Assembly: GCF_905147045.1 (NCBI RefSeq)
Contig: NC_065913.1
Coordinates: 8,730,001-8,794,000 of the forward strand
DNA: 64,000 nt
Reading direction: 5' to 3'
DNA from: Nymphalis io
Taxonomy: Eukaryota; Arthropoda; Insecta; Lepidoptera; Nymphalidae
Below, in pieces: positions 19,581 through 29,951 of the stretch (positions within the stretch are counted from its first letter, which is position 1; each line of letters starts with the position of its first letter). The notes beneath the pieces were generated by a model. It was given only the letters and a program-made list of their open reading frames with translations, searched no databases and was not told where the DNA came from. The position numbers were made by a program, and so were the translations under genes.

Positions 19581-22331
19581 TCAAGTAAGTATATAGTAAG
19601 TACCTAACTTAGCGGAGCCATCCCAAAGGTGCGAGCAATATTCCACGCAAGACCGTACCTGTGTTTTGTACAGCAGGCACAGTTGTTGTAGCGTGAAAAA
19701 GCGCCGCACCTTGTTCAGAACTCCGAGTTTCCGTGAAGCTGTTTTTATAACAGCCTCGATGTAATCCCTTGGACTAAGGTCGCAGCGAACGTCAATCCCC
19801 AGCATGGCGATTTTGCTTTGCATCACCAGCGGAGTACCACAGAGGGAGAGAAGAGGGGAAAATGTTGACTTTTTCGCCGTGAGAGCGCATACCTGTGTTT
19901 TCTTGGCATTAAACTCAACAAGATTATCAGAGCCCCATTTGGCGATGAGCTCTAACGTCCTATCGAGTTCAATGACAAGATTCTTCCGCCTCTCCTCAAT
20001 TTCCGCTCGCCCAGCCACTGCGCGTCCGTGGTATCCACCATGCACTGTACTATCGTCTGCATAGCAATGTATGTTCCCAAGAGAGAGCATATCATTGATA
20101 TGCAAAAGAAAGAGTGTGGGAGATAGCACAGATCCCTGGGGGACCCCAGCATTCACTACATAGAATTGTGAAGCGCAACCATCAACTAAAACACGAAGGC
20201 TACGCTTGTGTAGGAAGCTGGCAATCCAGGTGCATAGCTGAGCAGGCAGACCATATGCCGGCAGCTTGGAGAGAAGACTTCTGTGCCAGACCCTGTCGAA
20301 AGCCTTGGAGATATCGAGGCTGACAGCCAACGATTCTCCATGCTTGTCGATAGCTTCACCCCAGAGGTGCGTTACGTACGCTAGAAGATCACCTGTGGAC
20401 CGTTTTGGTCGAAACCCGTATTGACGATCATTAATTAAAGAGTGATCTTCTAGGTAATGGATCAGTTGGTTGTTTAAAATCCGTTCCATCACCTTACAAA
20501 GTACTGAGGTGATAGCTATTGGCCGATAATTTGCCGGGTCAGACCGATCCCCTTTTTTGGGAACCGCTTGCACATTAGCTCTTCTCCAAGCCTCCGGCAC
20601 ACTTCCCGAAGAGAGAGAAAGTTGGAACAGGTGCGTTAACACAGGAGACAGCTCCGCTGCGCACTTCTTCAGCACTATGGCTGGTATTCCATCGGGACCG
20701 CTAGCTTTCCGTACATCAAGTGATTGCAGCTCCGCACGCACATCACGTTGCCTGATTTTAATGTCAGGCATCGTATGGCCACATGCAGGTATTGTAGGTG
20801 GCAGTGCACTACAATCATCGATGACGGAATTGTCGGCAAAGAGTTTAGCCAGGAGATCAGCTTGCTCTTGCGGACTGTGAGCTAGCGATCCGTCCGGATT
20901 TCTGAGCGGTGGCAGCGAAGGTTGGCAGAAATTGTTTTGCACAGACTTGGTCAGACGCCAGAAGCTACGGGAGCCCCTAGGATGCGAAACAAGGTCATGA
21001 TCAATCTGTACAATGCGTTGTGCATCCGCTCTCGTGTATGCCTTTCTACAGGACTTGGAATTTTTATTATAGTTTGCTTTCAGTGAGTCAATGTTAGATG
21101 CCCCGGTTATGCAGCCGTTGATCCACTTGCGATATGCCGCCTGCTTAGATGATACAGCATCGGCACATTCACGAGTGAACCAACGGTTACGCGTACTCCT
21201 ACTGACGAGATCTGAGCTAGGAATGTAGTATTCCATTCCCAGCATGACCTCGCCAGCAACAGCAGCGGCACTAGCTGTCGGGTCATTCCCACTGAAGCAA
21301 CGTTCCTTCCAAGGGACCGACGCATAGTAATCGCGCATACCGTCCCAATCCGCCGACTTATAGTGCCAAACGCGTCGTTTGCATACCGCTAGTGGCGGCA
21401 GCTTGGCCTGTGGCACTCTGGTAGAAATAAGGCTGTGATCCGAAGAGCCAAGAGGAGCCTGAACCACAACCTGATATTCCACCGGGTGAGAAGTCAGCAG
21501 AAGGTCCAGTAGAGAAGGTGCTTGCCCATCAATGTCTGGGATCCTGGTGGGCTGATCAACCAGTTGGGTCAAGTCATGTGTGAGAGCAAAAGCATGAGCA
21601 GTCCTTCCAGCATGGTCAGTTTTGAGGGATTTCAACCAGGATTCGTGGTGAGCATTAAAATCCCCCAAAAACACCAATTCCGCGTTAGGAAATTGCTCTT
21701 GCGCAGCATCTGCCACCCGACTAAGATGGTCAAGTAATCGGCTTGTCTCCAAGTCACCATTGTGGGATCTGTAGAGGCACACGTAGACTCGGCTCTGACG
21801 AACCAGGTCCACACGTACCACCAACATGGAGAAGGAGGGGTCCTCCAAGCAGCGCAGTCGGTGACAGCAAACATCCGTCCTGACGAACAAGCATACTCCG
21901 GCTTTCGCTTTGAAGGATTCTTCAAGCGTGTAGCCGGGATAATTAAGGTAGCTGGTATCGGCAGGACGGAGTATTTGTGTCTCCGTGAGAAACAACATTG
22001 CTGGCCGTGCTGTCTCGAGATGGTGGTGGACAGCGTTGAGGTTAGTGTGGAGTCCTCGGATGTTAGAGAACTCGACCTCAAACAGCGAGGGTATGGTGGG
22101 GGTGTGCACCGCTGTACGACCGTTATTTCTGTTTTGTTGCGCCATTTGGGAAAAATGAAATGGAAAAGAGACGTGAAGCGAGCGATGTATTGCCACGATA
22201 GGGATGGGCAAAGTGTGGAGGCGTGTTTCCCCAAGTGGTTGCCAAAAGGAAAAATACACTGTCCCGCCGGACGGAAGGGCCCCCGAACCCCCCCGGAAGT
22301 GGCCGCCGGGACCCCACCTATTGGTCACCAA
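19581..22331 (-). CDS. CR1-like EN-RT polyprotein (ORF2 type)
   Basis: This 916-codon frame is the longest ORF of the window. The APE-type endonuclease lies at residues about 85-310: FSNIRGLHTNLNAV, LFLTETQI, FLGDFNAHHESW and GSSDHSLIS, so the EN catalytic residues are visible. RT is at about 500-800: VRKASGPDGIPAIVLKKC, PANYRPIAITSVLCKVMERI, RQYGFRPKRSTGDLL, LDISKAFDRVWH, NAGVPQGSVLSPTLF and IHCYADDSTVHGG. It would nick target DNA and prime cDNA synthesis from LINE RNA. The true start is uncertain: MAQQNRNNGRTAV at about residue 63 is a more typical beginning than the first Met. The end is altered by a small duplication (AGTAAGTA repeated near 19585-19600) that shifts the frame before the C-terminal 140 residues. 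Confidence 0.85.
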   Translation of the reverse strand: MVTNRWGPGGHFRGGSGALPSGGTVYFSFWQPLGETRLHTLPIPIVAIHRSLHVSFPFHFSQMAQQNRNNGRTAVHTPTIPSLFEVEFSNIRGLHTNLNAVHHHLETARPAMLFLTETQILRPADTSYLNYPGYTLEESFKAKAGVCLFVRTDVCCHRLRCLEDPSFSMLVVRVDLVRQSRVYVCLYRSHNGDLETSRLLDHLSRVADAAQEQFPNAELVFLGDFNAHHESWLKSLKTDHAGRTAHAFALTHDLTQLVDQPTRIPDIDGQAPSLLDLLLTSHPVEYQVVVQAPLGSSDHSLISTRVPQAKLPPLAVCKRRVWHYKSADWDGMRDYYASVPWKERCFSGNDPTASAAAVAGEVMLGMEYYIPSSDLVSRSTRNRWFTRECADAVSSKQAAYRKWINGCITGASNIDSLKANYNKNSKSCRKAYTRADAQRIVQIDHDLVSHPRGSRSFWRLTKSVQNNFCQPSLPPLRNPDGSLAHSPQEQADLLAKLFADNSVIDDCSALPPTIPACGHTMPDIKIRQRDVRAELQSLDVRKASGPDGIPAIVLKKCAAELSPVLTHLFQLSLSSGSVPEAWRRANVQAVPKKGDRSDPANYRPIAITSVLCKVMERILNNQLIHYLEDHSLINDRQYGFRPKRSTGDLLAYVTHLWGEAIDKHGESLAVSLDISKAFDRVWHRSLLSKLPAYGLPAQLCTWIASFLHKRSLRVLVDGCASQFYVVNAGVPQGSVLSPTLFLLHINDMLSLGNIHCYADDSTVHGGYHGRAVAGRAEIEERRKNLVIELDRTLELIAKWGSDNLVEFNAKKTQVCALTAKKSTFSPLLSLCGTPLVMQSKIAMLGIDVRCDLSPRDYIEAVIKTASRKLGVLNKVRRFFTLQQLCLLYKTQVRSCVEYCSHLWDGSAKLGTYYILT

Positions 22332-22742
22332 CCGGCACGACGGTCCACCCCGCGATTATGCGTGGCCTGGTGGGGCAGCCTCACGAGCTGGTTAGGCACG
22401 CTCGGGCCCCTGTACTATGCCACGGGCGGCCAGCGGAACAGCCGTCTTCGGGTCTCCCTGTCCGGCAGGTCAATACAGTTTCCCCCGGAATTGGTTCAAC
22501 AGCCGTCTCCAATCGGACCAACACCCATCGCGGCTATATTCGCTCGGGCTCTGGCTGTACGCTGGCTGACCTCGAAACGCGGCTGCAAGCCACTTCACGA
22601 GTTTTTCACCATGCGTACGGTGGTAACAAGCCAGGCGGATGTTAGCATCCTACCACCAGATGAGCAGATGGTCGCTCAGATATTCCTTAGTCGCCTCTTA
22701 CGACACCCATGGGAAAGAGAGGGGCAGTGAAATGTATTCTTT

Positions 22743-22820
22743 CTCCGTCACTGCACGGATAATCCCATCCCTACCCTCCAACGCTCCGTCACTGCACGGA
22801 TAATCCCATCCCTACCCTCC
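22743..22820. repeat. 37-bp direct duplication at LINE junction
   Basis: CTCCGTCACTGCACGGATAA and the following 17 bases occur at 22743-22779 and again at 22784-22820, separated by AACG. The second copy leads directly into the Jockey RT frame. It marks the 5' junction of the CR1-like insertion and may be a target-site or template-switch product. Confidence 0.85.
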
Positions 22821-23599
22821 GCGACCATCTGCGAGAGGGTGAAGAGGATGTGATGCTGGCCCTGTACGCGGACGACAGCGCATACTTCTCGTCGTCCTAC
22901 CACCATATCGTCGCTATCAACAGGATGCAACGTGTGTTGGATCTGATACCGGATTGGCTAGACAAGTGGAGGATGGCTGTCAACATTGGTAAGATGGCCG
23001 CTCTGCTTGTCGGTGCTGATAAGCCGATGCGTCGGATCACCTTCCGAGGCCAGGACGTGGAATGGCAGACTTCAGTCTGCTACTTGGGGTGTCACTTGGA
23101 ACGCAGGCTGCGCATGATACCCACCGTTAACAAGGTGGTGAGTCATGCCGCGGCTGCCCGGTCTAAGCTGCACACCCTCTTTACGTCGCGGCTTCCTTTG
23201 AAGACCAGACTGAGGGTCTACGGTGCCTACGTCCGCTCGCGCCTGACGTATGCGGCCCCCGCCTGGTACGCACTCTGCTCAGCGTACCAGAAGCGGAGGT
23301 TTCAGATCCAACAGAACCGATGCCTGCGCTTGATTGTAGGAGCTCCGAGGTACGTCAGAAATGATGTCATCCATCGAGACACCAGGACGCCCACCGTGGA
23401 GGAGTTCGTCCGCAAGCTCGCTCGCTCGCTATTTGCTAAGGCGGATAGCAGTGCGAGCGAACACCTCCACGGTATAGCACCGCTTCATGCCAGACCACCT
23501 GAGGGGCGTCCGTTACCTCGTGAGCTCCTACTGTCGCCGACCATCAGCGCCGATGCGGGCATCGGTGAAGAGGACGACGACGATCTGGAGACACGGTAG
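22784..23599 (+). pseudogene. Jockey ORF2: C-terminal RT part
   Basis: The frame resumes with IPTLRDHLREGEEDVMLALY and the catalytic YADD (22862-22873), then DKWRMAVNIGKMAALLVG, VCYLGCHLERRLRM, RLTYAAPAWYALCS and RCLRLIVGAPRYVRND. These are the thumb and the C-terminal region of Jockey RTs. It ends with an acidic tail and TAG at 23597-23599, then the 3' UTR. It is open from the junction to the stop. The two halves would join at TDDI / PTLRD. Confidence 0.82.
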
Positions 23600-23797
23600 G
23601 ACGACATTACCCGTAAAAAAAAAAAAAGGAAAACCAATAAGGACTTACAGCCACCGGGTCATAACGACCCTGGCCCTCTGGGCCAAAATAAAGTGACACG
23701 ACGGTTGAACCGTCGGGGAGGACCAGCCCGGGTAGGGGGGGCAACCCCGAGGCCCGTACCCAGACTGGCCTAGGCCAGCCAGGAGGACCATTGATTG

Positions 23798-25161
23798 AAT
23801 ATTGGTGATCGCTAATTCTGATTTCATTTATTTGTGCTAATTTTGTTTTTTTAGTTCCTATTTAGTTTATTTTGTAATTTGCTCATGTTAATATTATTTG
23901 AATAAATAGAGGTTAGGATTGTTATTGTCTTAATTTGATCTTACCTTTATAAGATCAGAAGTGGGATGAACGTTCGAAGATACCCACAGTTTAGGTCTGA
24001 TGTCTGAATCGATCAGGGCAAGTGATTACTGAATTAAATATTTCCCGAAATTATTAAAAAAAAAAAGAGACAATCCCATGAAATGAAGAGTAAAATCGAA
24101 TAGCAGGCCGTGTCCCGATAGCGGCAAACGGTAGCTTCATTATGCGACGTATAAGCAGGCCGTGCTCCGATGGTGACAAACGGTAGCTTCGTTATGTGAC
24201 GTATGAGCAGGCCGTGTTCCGATGGTGACAAACGGTAGCTTACCTCGACTATGTGCTGTTAATGAGCAGGCCGTGTCCCGAGGGCGGCAAACGGTAGCTC
24301 TAGTTCATTAAGCTTGACACAATGTACGTCCAAATAAGAATGAAGTGATATCTAGTTTATTAGTGTAGTGATTACCAGTGAAGTGCGTTATAAGTGTTTC
24401 TGACATTAACGGAATAACTATTGATTAATTAAGTGATTGTATCATTTTAAATGTTTCTTAATGTTTGATCAAAACTTGAAATTATCAACCCACCTATCAA
24501 GATTGTTATTTAAATAAATGTGTAAACGTAACTATTTGATAGACTCAGAAATTAACTATATTCTATGATTATCATTTAAATAAATGTGTAAAAACTCAAG
24601 TACGGTGTACTAGGTATTTACTGTAATATTTACTTTTGATTTTTATTTTATTTTTTATTATATAATTTACTTTTCATTCAATGTAACTCGGGTTTTCTAC
24701 CTAAATTTATTTAATTAAATATCTTATCTTAGAACTTAATATATAAAATATACATGTACTCTAAAATTTGTCGTATGTGGTCATACTCTAATTCGAATGG
24801 CCGAGCATTATTTGGAATGGGGACATTCCAATAGCAGAATGGCCGTCTGTTAGCGTTTGTAGGAATATAGGAGGGTAGTAGTGGGAGGAAGTGTATTTAA
24901 AGGAGGGTGGTCGGTAGACAGGTCTCTTTTTGCTATCGTGTGTTCGGTCGATTGGTGTCATACTGTGTTATTTTTGTAATCCATTGCGATTAAGTTTGTT
25001 AGTGTCGTGTTGCTAAGAGTCATTCGATCGGGGGCGACAGCGAATGAGAGTGTGTCCCGTGTGAATTGTGTCTGTGACATTTTAAAATAAAAACTGTTAA
25101 TAGATTTGATTGTGTTTTCCTACAATTCATTTGGAAAGTTCGGATTCACCCATTAAATATC
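23798..25161 (+). repeat. Gypsy array, unit 2: LTR-like and leader region
   Basis: It is collinear and nearly identical with 5535 to about 6892: PBS-like ATCAGAAGTGGGAT at 23954, the four 52-bp repeats, the AT-rich leader, and the second LTR-like segment starting at about 24775. It is interrupted at 25161 by a BEL/Pao element. It resumes at 31561 with TGTTCCTGCTAGTGAC, so unit 1 (6888-6910) is the empty site. Confidence 0.88.
24100..24300 (+). repeat. Four imperfect ~52-bp tandem repeats, copy 2
   Basis: These have the same units as at 5839-6035 (AGCAGGCCGTG ... GCAAACGGTAGCTTC). The few differences are single bases, for example GATAGCGGC for GATGGCGGC in the first unit. Confidence 0.85.
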
Positions 25162-25350
25162 TGTTGCGGCGCTTCACTGTCTATCATCGCGGGGTGCGGG
25201 GACGCGCCTACCAACTTAACTTCACTTGTCGTCTCGACTCGCGTGCGCGACACACATCAGTTCTTATAATGATTTATCATTAATACAAGTATTCAATTTC
25301 CAAAGTCTTCGTTATTTTTAACACCACAAAAACAGCTATCGAAGCTAACA
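25162..25350 (+). repeat. 5' LTR of BEL/Pao element
   Basis: It starts TGTTGCGGCG and ends CTAACA (TG...CA), 189 bp, matching 31367-31555. TGGTCCTTCGCCCG begins four bases after its end and is the likely primer-binding site. The tRNA is not identified. Confidence 0.92.
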
Positions 25351-26209
25351 AAATGGTCCTTCGCCCGTGAAATATTAAATAACGAAGAAATTAGAGAAAA
25401 ACGCGTCATTCTTATCGACGCACGCGCACGCGCACCCACGTGGACAAGTCACACAAAGGATACCTGTGCAGAAAGGCAAATTTTCTACATCGAGGATACC
25501 TTTTCATCGTCCGATATTCAAGGAAGACGAAGCAGATCATTTCATATTGACGATCATCCAGTTCAAGCATATAACGTCACCACGTGGCCTACCTAAGACG
25601 CGTCGTCGCCGACGTCGCGACGTCTACAATTTGGAGTCAACGTAATTTTACAACAACATTCAAGTCACCAGTGGAAACAAATTTACAAAATATTTTGACG
25701 GGATTGACTAACAGAAACAAAAATATAACAGAGAAGTGGACTTTGGCCCTTGTGAGCAACACGGATACGAAAAATAATAATCGAGTGAGTCCGTTCCTTT
25801 TTATTTCCTATCTTTTCCTTTTAACTTCTTTGCTTATCCAATTTAAAGTAAACTATTATAGCATATTGACATCTCTTCATATTGTTAACGCTAATCGTAA
25901 TTTTCTGTAAATCAATTTATCATATTATATGAAAATATTTTTTATAATAGCTGACAGCCGCAGCGCATCTATCTCAACGCTATATTGCTATATATGCATT
26001 TATTATCTTGTTATTGCATTGCTACTGCGTCGAGCTGCTATCGCGTGCCGGCCGTCTGTTGTATTATCTACTTATCTAGCTATATCTACCTATCGCTTGC
26101 TTTGCATTATCGTAAATCATTTCTAATCGTTACATTCATTTAATATTTTATGCACTTTTTATTATTTCTCATTTAGTAACTTGTTATTATTATATATAAT
26201 TAATTAATA
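25351..26209 (+). other. BEL/Pao leader region
   Basis: Between the LTR and the gag ATG are 859 bp. An open stretch at 25584-25910 has a hydrophobic C-terminal part (FLFISYLFLLTSLLIQF), but no family is recognised. I regard this region as leader rather than gene. Confidence 0.5.
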
Positions 26210-27120
26210 ATGGCTGAAGCTCGTATTAAGGACATTATTAAATTACGCGGGAATGTTAAAAGCAAACTAACGCTATTTAATACTTATATAAATACAATAG
26301 ATATTACTCAGCCGTTAACAGACTTACAGATAACGGAAATAGAATTACGTTTGTCAAAATTAGAAATTACATATAACGAATTTGATAAATTACAGACGGA
26401 GTTCGAGATATTGTCTGAGGGAGATGGGAAGTTCGACGAGCGTATACAATTTGAGAATAAATATTATTCTGCATGCATGTGGCTTGAGCCACATCGTTGA
26501 CGAATGCAGAGCGCCAGAAACGAGATCACCTTCGTCATAGATATGACTCATCATCTACCGAATCCGTGCATCATGACTTCGTAAGGCTGCCAAAAATCAA
26601 CTTGCCCTTATTCGATGGCGACTTTCAGCGCTGGCTGGAGTTTAGAGATACGTATTTATCTATCATTCATAATAATAAAAGTCTGTGATATTAATAAATT
26701 TCATTATTTACGCGCTGCTCTTAAAGGTACTGCGTCTTTAATTGTACAGAATATAGAATTCACTGCAGATAATTATCAAATAGCTTGGAATTTATTAACT
26801 TATCGTTACGACAACGAACGTCTCTTAATTAATAATCATGTAAATGCATTATTTAATTTACAACAAGCACAAAAAGAATCAAGTCAGTGTTTGAGAAACA
26901 TTATTGATGTCACTAATAAAAACTTGCGTGCACTTGCCAGTCTCGGCCAACCAACTGACCACTGGGATACGCTTATCATTCATATCATGTCTAAAAAATT
27001 AGATGAAATTTCTTTTAAGGAGTGGGAAGAATTTCGTAGTACATTAACAGGTTACCCTACTCTAAAACAATTCATAACTTTTTTAACAAACAGATCTGAT
27101 TTATTAGACACTATACAACA
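26210..27120 (+). pseudogene. BEL/Pao Gag, frameshifted
   Basis: The ATG at 26210 starts MAEARIKDIIKLRGNVKSKL, a helical N-terminal region (residues 1-90) typical of BEL Gag. The frame ends at TGA 26498-26500. A second frame carries RLPKINLPLFDGDFQRWLEF (DUF1759-like), and a third, from 26680 on, INKFHYLRAALKGTASLIV and later ITFLTNRSDLL. At least two frameshifts therefore lie between 26495 and 26690. Gag would form the particle core. Confidence 0.82.
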
Positions 27121-27990
27121 ACAAATGACATATAAACAGAACACTCAACAAAAACAAAATACATTTAATTTACAAGTACAACACATACAAAAAACAGATA
27201 CAAAGCAAAATAATATTAATACTACATGTTCTATGTGCAAAAAGAGTCATTTCTTATTTAGTTGTCAGGAATTTAGAAACCTTGACGTCAATAGCCGTTT
27301 ACAAAAAATAAATAATTTTAAGGTCTGTAAAAATTGTTTACGTCCAGGTCATATAGATAAACATTGCAAATTATCACACTGCAAGTATTGTAAGCTTAAA
27401 CATAATACACTCTTACACACACACATACAAAATCAAACAGAATTACCAGTAACACTCACTTCATCTACTAATACTTATATACAAAATACTAAAACCTCTT
27501 CCGTACTGCTTTCCACAGCGTTGGTGAAGGTGATGGATTCTATAGGGAGACTTCGCACAGCTCGCGTTCTACTAGACAACGGCAGCACTTCTAACTACAT
27601 CACGCAGCACTTCTGCGAGAAACTAGGTTTGACGAAACATGATACGAGCTCCACTATTGTAGGTATAAACAATCAATGTTCCTATAGTGCAGAGTCTTGC
27701 GTCATAACTATCCAGTCTATTTCGGGTGGTTATCATGTTAATTTAAAATGTTTTGTTCTCCCAGAAATAACAAAATTATTACCACATAATTATATAGATA
27801 TCACACATTTGCCTCTTCCTTCGGGCATTCAACTAGCAGACCCCTCTTTCAATATTCCCTCGACTGTAGACATACTGCTCGGGGCAGAAATTTTTTGGCA
27901 AGTTATAACTAACAATTACATATATTTAGGTAAGCAGCGTCCTAAGTTGCAAATGACTAAATTAGGTTGGTTAGTTTCAGGCATTATACA
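27121..27990 (+). pseudogene. BEL/Pao zinc-knuckle and protease region
   Basis: It is in frame with the RT. Cys-His knuckles are seen in CSMCKKSHFLFSC, VCKNCLRPGHIDKHC and CKYCKLKHNTLLH. The protease has the active-site motif VLLDNGSTSNYIT (Asp-Asn-Gly instead of Asp-Thr/Ser-Gly, which is common in BEL) and later DILLGAEIFWQV. The frame is open throughout. Confidence 0.82.
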
Positions 27991-28999
27991 TACACACACA
28001 AAACATAACAACACAAATAATAATACAGAACATTCTTCTTCTTGTCACTTTCTTCAAAATGATGAGTCAATACTTAACCGGTTCTGGGAGCTGGAGGCGG
28101 TATCTTCCGAGCACTGCTTATCACAGGAGGAACGAGCTTGTGAGCGAACCTTCGCGGAGACCACAGCACGAAACAGCGACGGCAGGTTTGTAGTCACAAT
28201 ACCATTAAAAGACTCACCTGAAGTACTCGGGGATTCCTATGCAGCGGCGAAACGTCGTCTTCTTTCCTTGGAGCGCAGATTTTTACGTGATTCACTTTTA
28301 AAAGAAAGGTATTTACAATTTATGTCAGAATATCTAGCCTTAGGGCATATGTCAGAAAATAAGAAAATTATGTCAGATAAAAATATTAACTATTACTTAC
28401 CTCATCATGGGGTGATTCGGGAGTCGAGTACAACGACCAAATTACGAGTTGTCTTCGACGCGTCAGCAGTCACAACTACGGGTAAGTCTTATAACAACAT
28501 ACAGATGGTAGGACCGATTGTACAAGACGATCTCTTATCTATTTTACTCAGATTCAGACAACATAAATATGTAATCTCAGGCGATATAGAAAAGATTTAC
28601 CGAGATATTCTCGTTACACCTTCTCAACGCCACCTACAACAGATTTTATTTCGATTTAATTCTAAAGAACCAATTAAATCATATACACTTAACACAGTAA
28701 CGTACGGCACGTCATCAGCGCCATACCTCGCGACTAAATGTTTAGTTACATTAGCAGATACATGCACTGATATTGAAGTAAAAAATTCAATTCGCAGAGA
28801 TTTTTATGTCGACGACTACCTCAGTGGGGGCGACTCTGTCGCTTCTGTCATCGAACTAGCTAAAAATGTTACAAAAATTATGGATACTGCTAAATTTAAT
28901 TTAAGAAAATGGCAATCAAACAATACAACTATATTACACTCTATTACGCAAAACACAAATCAACAACAATCAGAAAAAACCTTAGACTTGAATGATTAA
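27991..28999 (+). pseudogene. BEL/Pao reverse transcriptase
   Basis: The motifs in order are LNRFWELEAVSSE (linker), YYLPHHGVIRESS, LRVVFDASAVTT, VQDDLLSILLRFRQ, YVISGDIEKIYRDILVTPSQ and RDFYVDDYLSGGDS with the catalytic YVDD at 28805-28816. ISGDIEKIYRDI replaces the usual IEKMFRQI type but keeps the first Asp. The frame ends in TAA 28997-28999, and the RNase H follows in the same frame, so this is a single nonsense change. Confidence 0.88.
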
Positions 29000-29951
29000 C
29001 TTCCCAATAAAACATTAGGGTTAAATTGGGATTGTAACTCAGACAATCTTTTCTTTTCTATAAACGTTCAGACTAATAAAAAGAAAATATCGAAGTGCGT
29101 TATTTTATCTCTTATCAGTCAAGTCTTCGACCCTCTAGGTTTATTAGGCCCGTGTACAGTCGAGGCAAAAATTCTAATGCAGAAATTGTGGCTCGACAAA
29201 TTCAACTGGGATGACGGGGTCTCTTATGATATTCAAATTAAATTTTTAAATTTTATTAATTCACTTGTAGCTTTAAATTCACTTCGCATACCACGTTGGG
29301 TTTGTCTCGATGCGTCAGTTACGTACGAACTACACACATTTACAGATGCCTCGGAACGTGCATACGGATCATGTGTGTACGTGAGATCAGTTGATGAGCA
29401 AGGAAGAGTTTGTGTCCGTCTTCTTGCTTCCAAAAATAAAGTAGCACCCTTAAAACCTGTCACTATCCCCAGACTGGAGTTATGCGGCGCTTTACTCGGT
29501 ACTAGGCTTTGCACTAAAGTTCTACAATCACTAACAAAAACTTTTAATAATTGTTATTATTGGACAGATTCGATGATAGTTCTTGGTTGGCTAAATACAT
29601 CGCCTAGTCGCCTAAAGACTCGTTCGAAACAGAATCGGTGAAATTCAAAACACTACATCTGCTAATAGTTGGAGCTACGTACCATGTAAATTGAATCCCG
29701 CAGACCTGGTCTCTCGTGGAGTAAAAGCTACTCACCTCATCGATTCTTGTTTGTGGTGGACGGGTCCTAGCTTCCTTCATCATTCATACATAAACTTCCC
29801 ACAAACACCAACAAAACAGAAAGATATACCACTTCCAGAAATTTCACTTCATACCAAACAAACAAACATAAGTAAAGAGAATATTATATTACACTTAGTA
29901 CAAAAAAAATCAAACTATACAAAATTAATTAGAACAGTAGCTTATATATAA
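29000..29951 (+). pseudogene. BEL/Pao RNase H region, frameshifted
   Basis: After the TAA the frame continues with SQVFDPLGLLGPCTVEAKIL and IPRWVCLD, then RNase H motifs HTFTDASERAYGSCVYVR, PRLELCGALLGTRL and YYWTDSMIVLGWL. A frameshift near 29630 moves to another frame with LNPADLVSRGVKA, and TAA ends it at 29951. The RNase H acidic residues (Asp, Glu, Asp) are visible. Confidence 0.85.

Larger units (their letters stand above)
19084..22742 (-). mobile_element. CR1-like LINE, nearly full length
   Basis: This minus-strand element is inserted in the Jockey LINE. From 5' to 3' it has a GC-rich 5' region of about 410 bp (22332-22742), one long ORF with EN and RT (22331-19581), a frameshifted C-terminus (19576 to about 19150), the 3' hairpin (19108-19144) and a short AT end (ATTTGCCCTCCCGG, then ATATAAAT) without a long poly(A). 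There is no ORF1. The shorter copies at 2056-2772, 7774-9073 and 15096-15402 belong to the same family. The right junction is followed by a 37-bp direct duplication. Confidence 0.88.
16095..23797 (+). mobile_element. Jockey-clade LINE, split by a CR1-like LINE
   Basis: The parts are ORF1 (16095-17144), ORF2 endonuclease and RT (17147-19083), an inserted CR1-like LINE (about 19084-22742), the rest of RT (about 22790-23599), and a 3' end with A13 at 23615-23627 followed by about 170 bp more of GC-rich sequence. The zinc-knuckle ORF1 with APE-type EN and RT is the Jockey layout. Its coding sequence is GC-rich. The 5' end is truncated within ORF1, without an ATG. Several frameshifts in ORF2 make it inactive. 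Confidence 0.85.

Noticed and set aside
21762..22730. 322-codon plus-strand ORF
   Set aside because: It is antisense to the EN domain and 5' region of the CR1-like LINE, and has no motif of its own.
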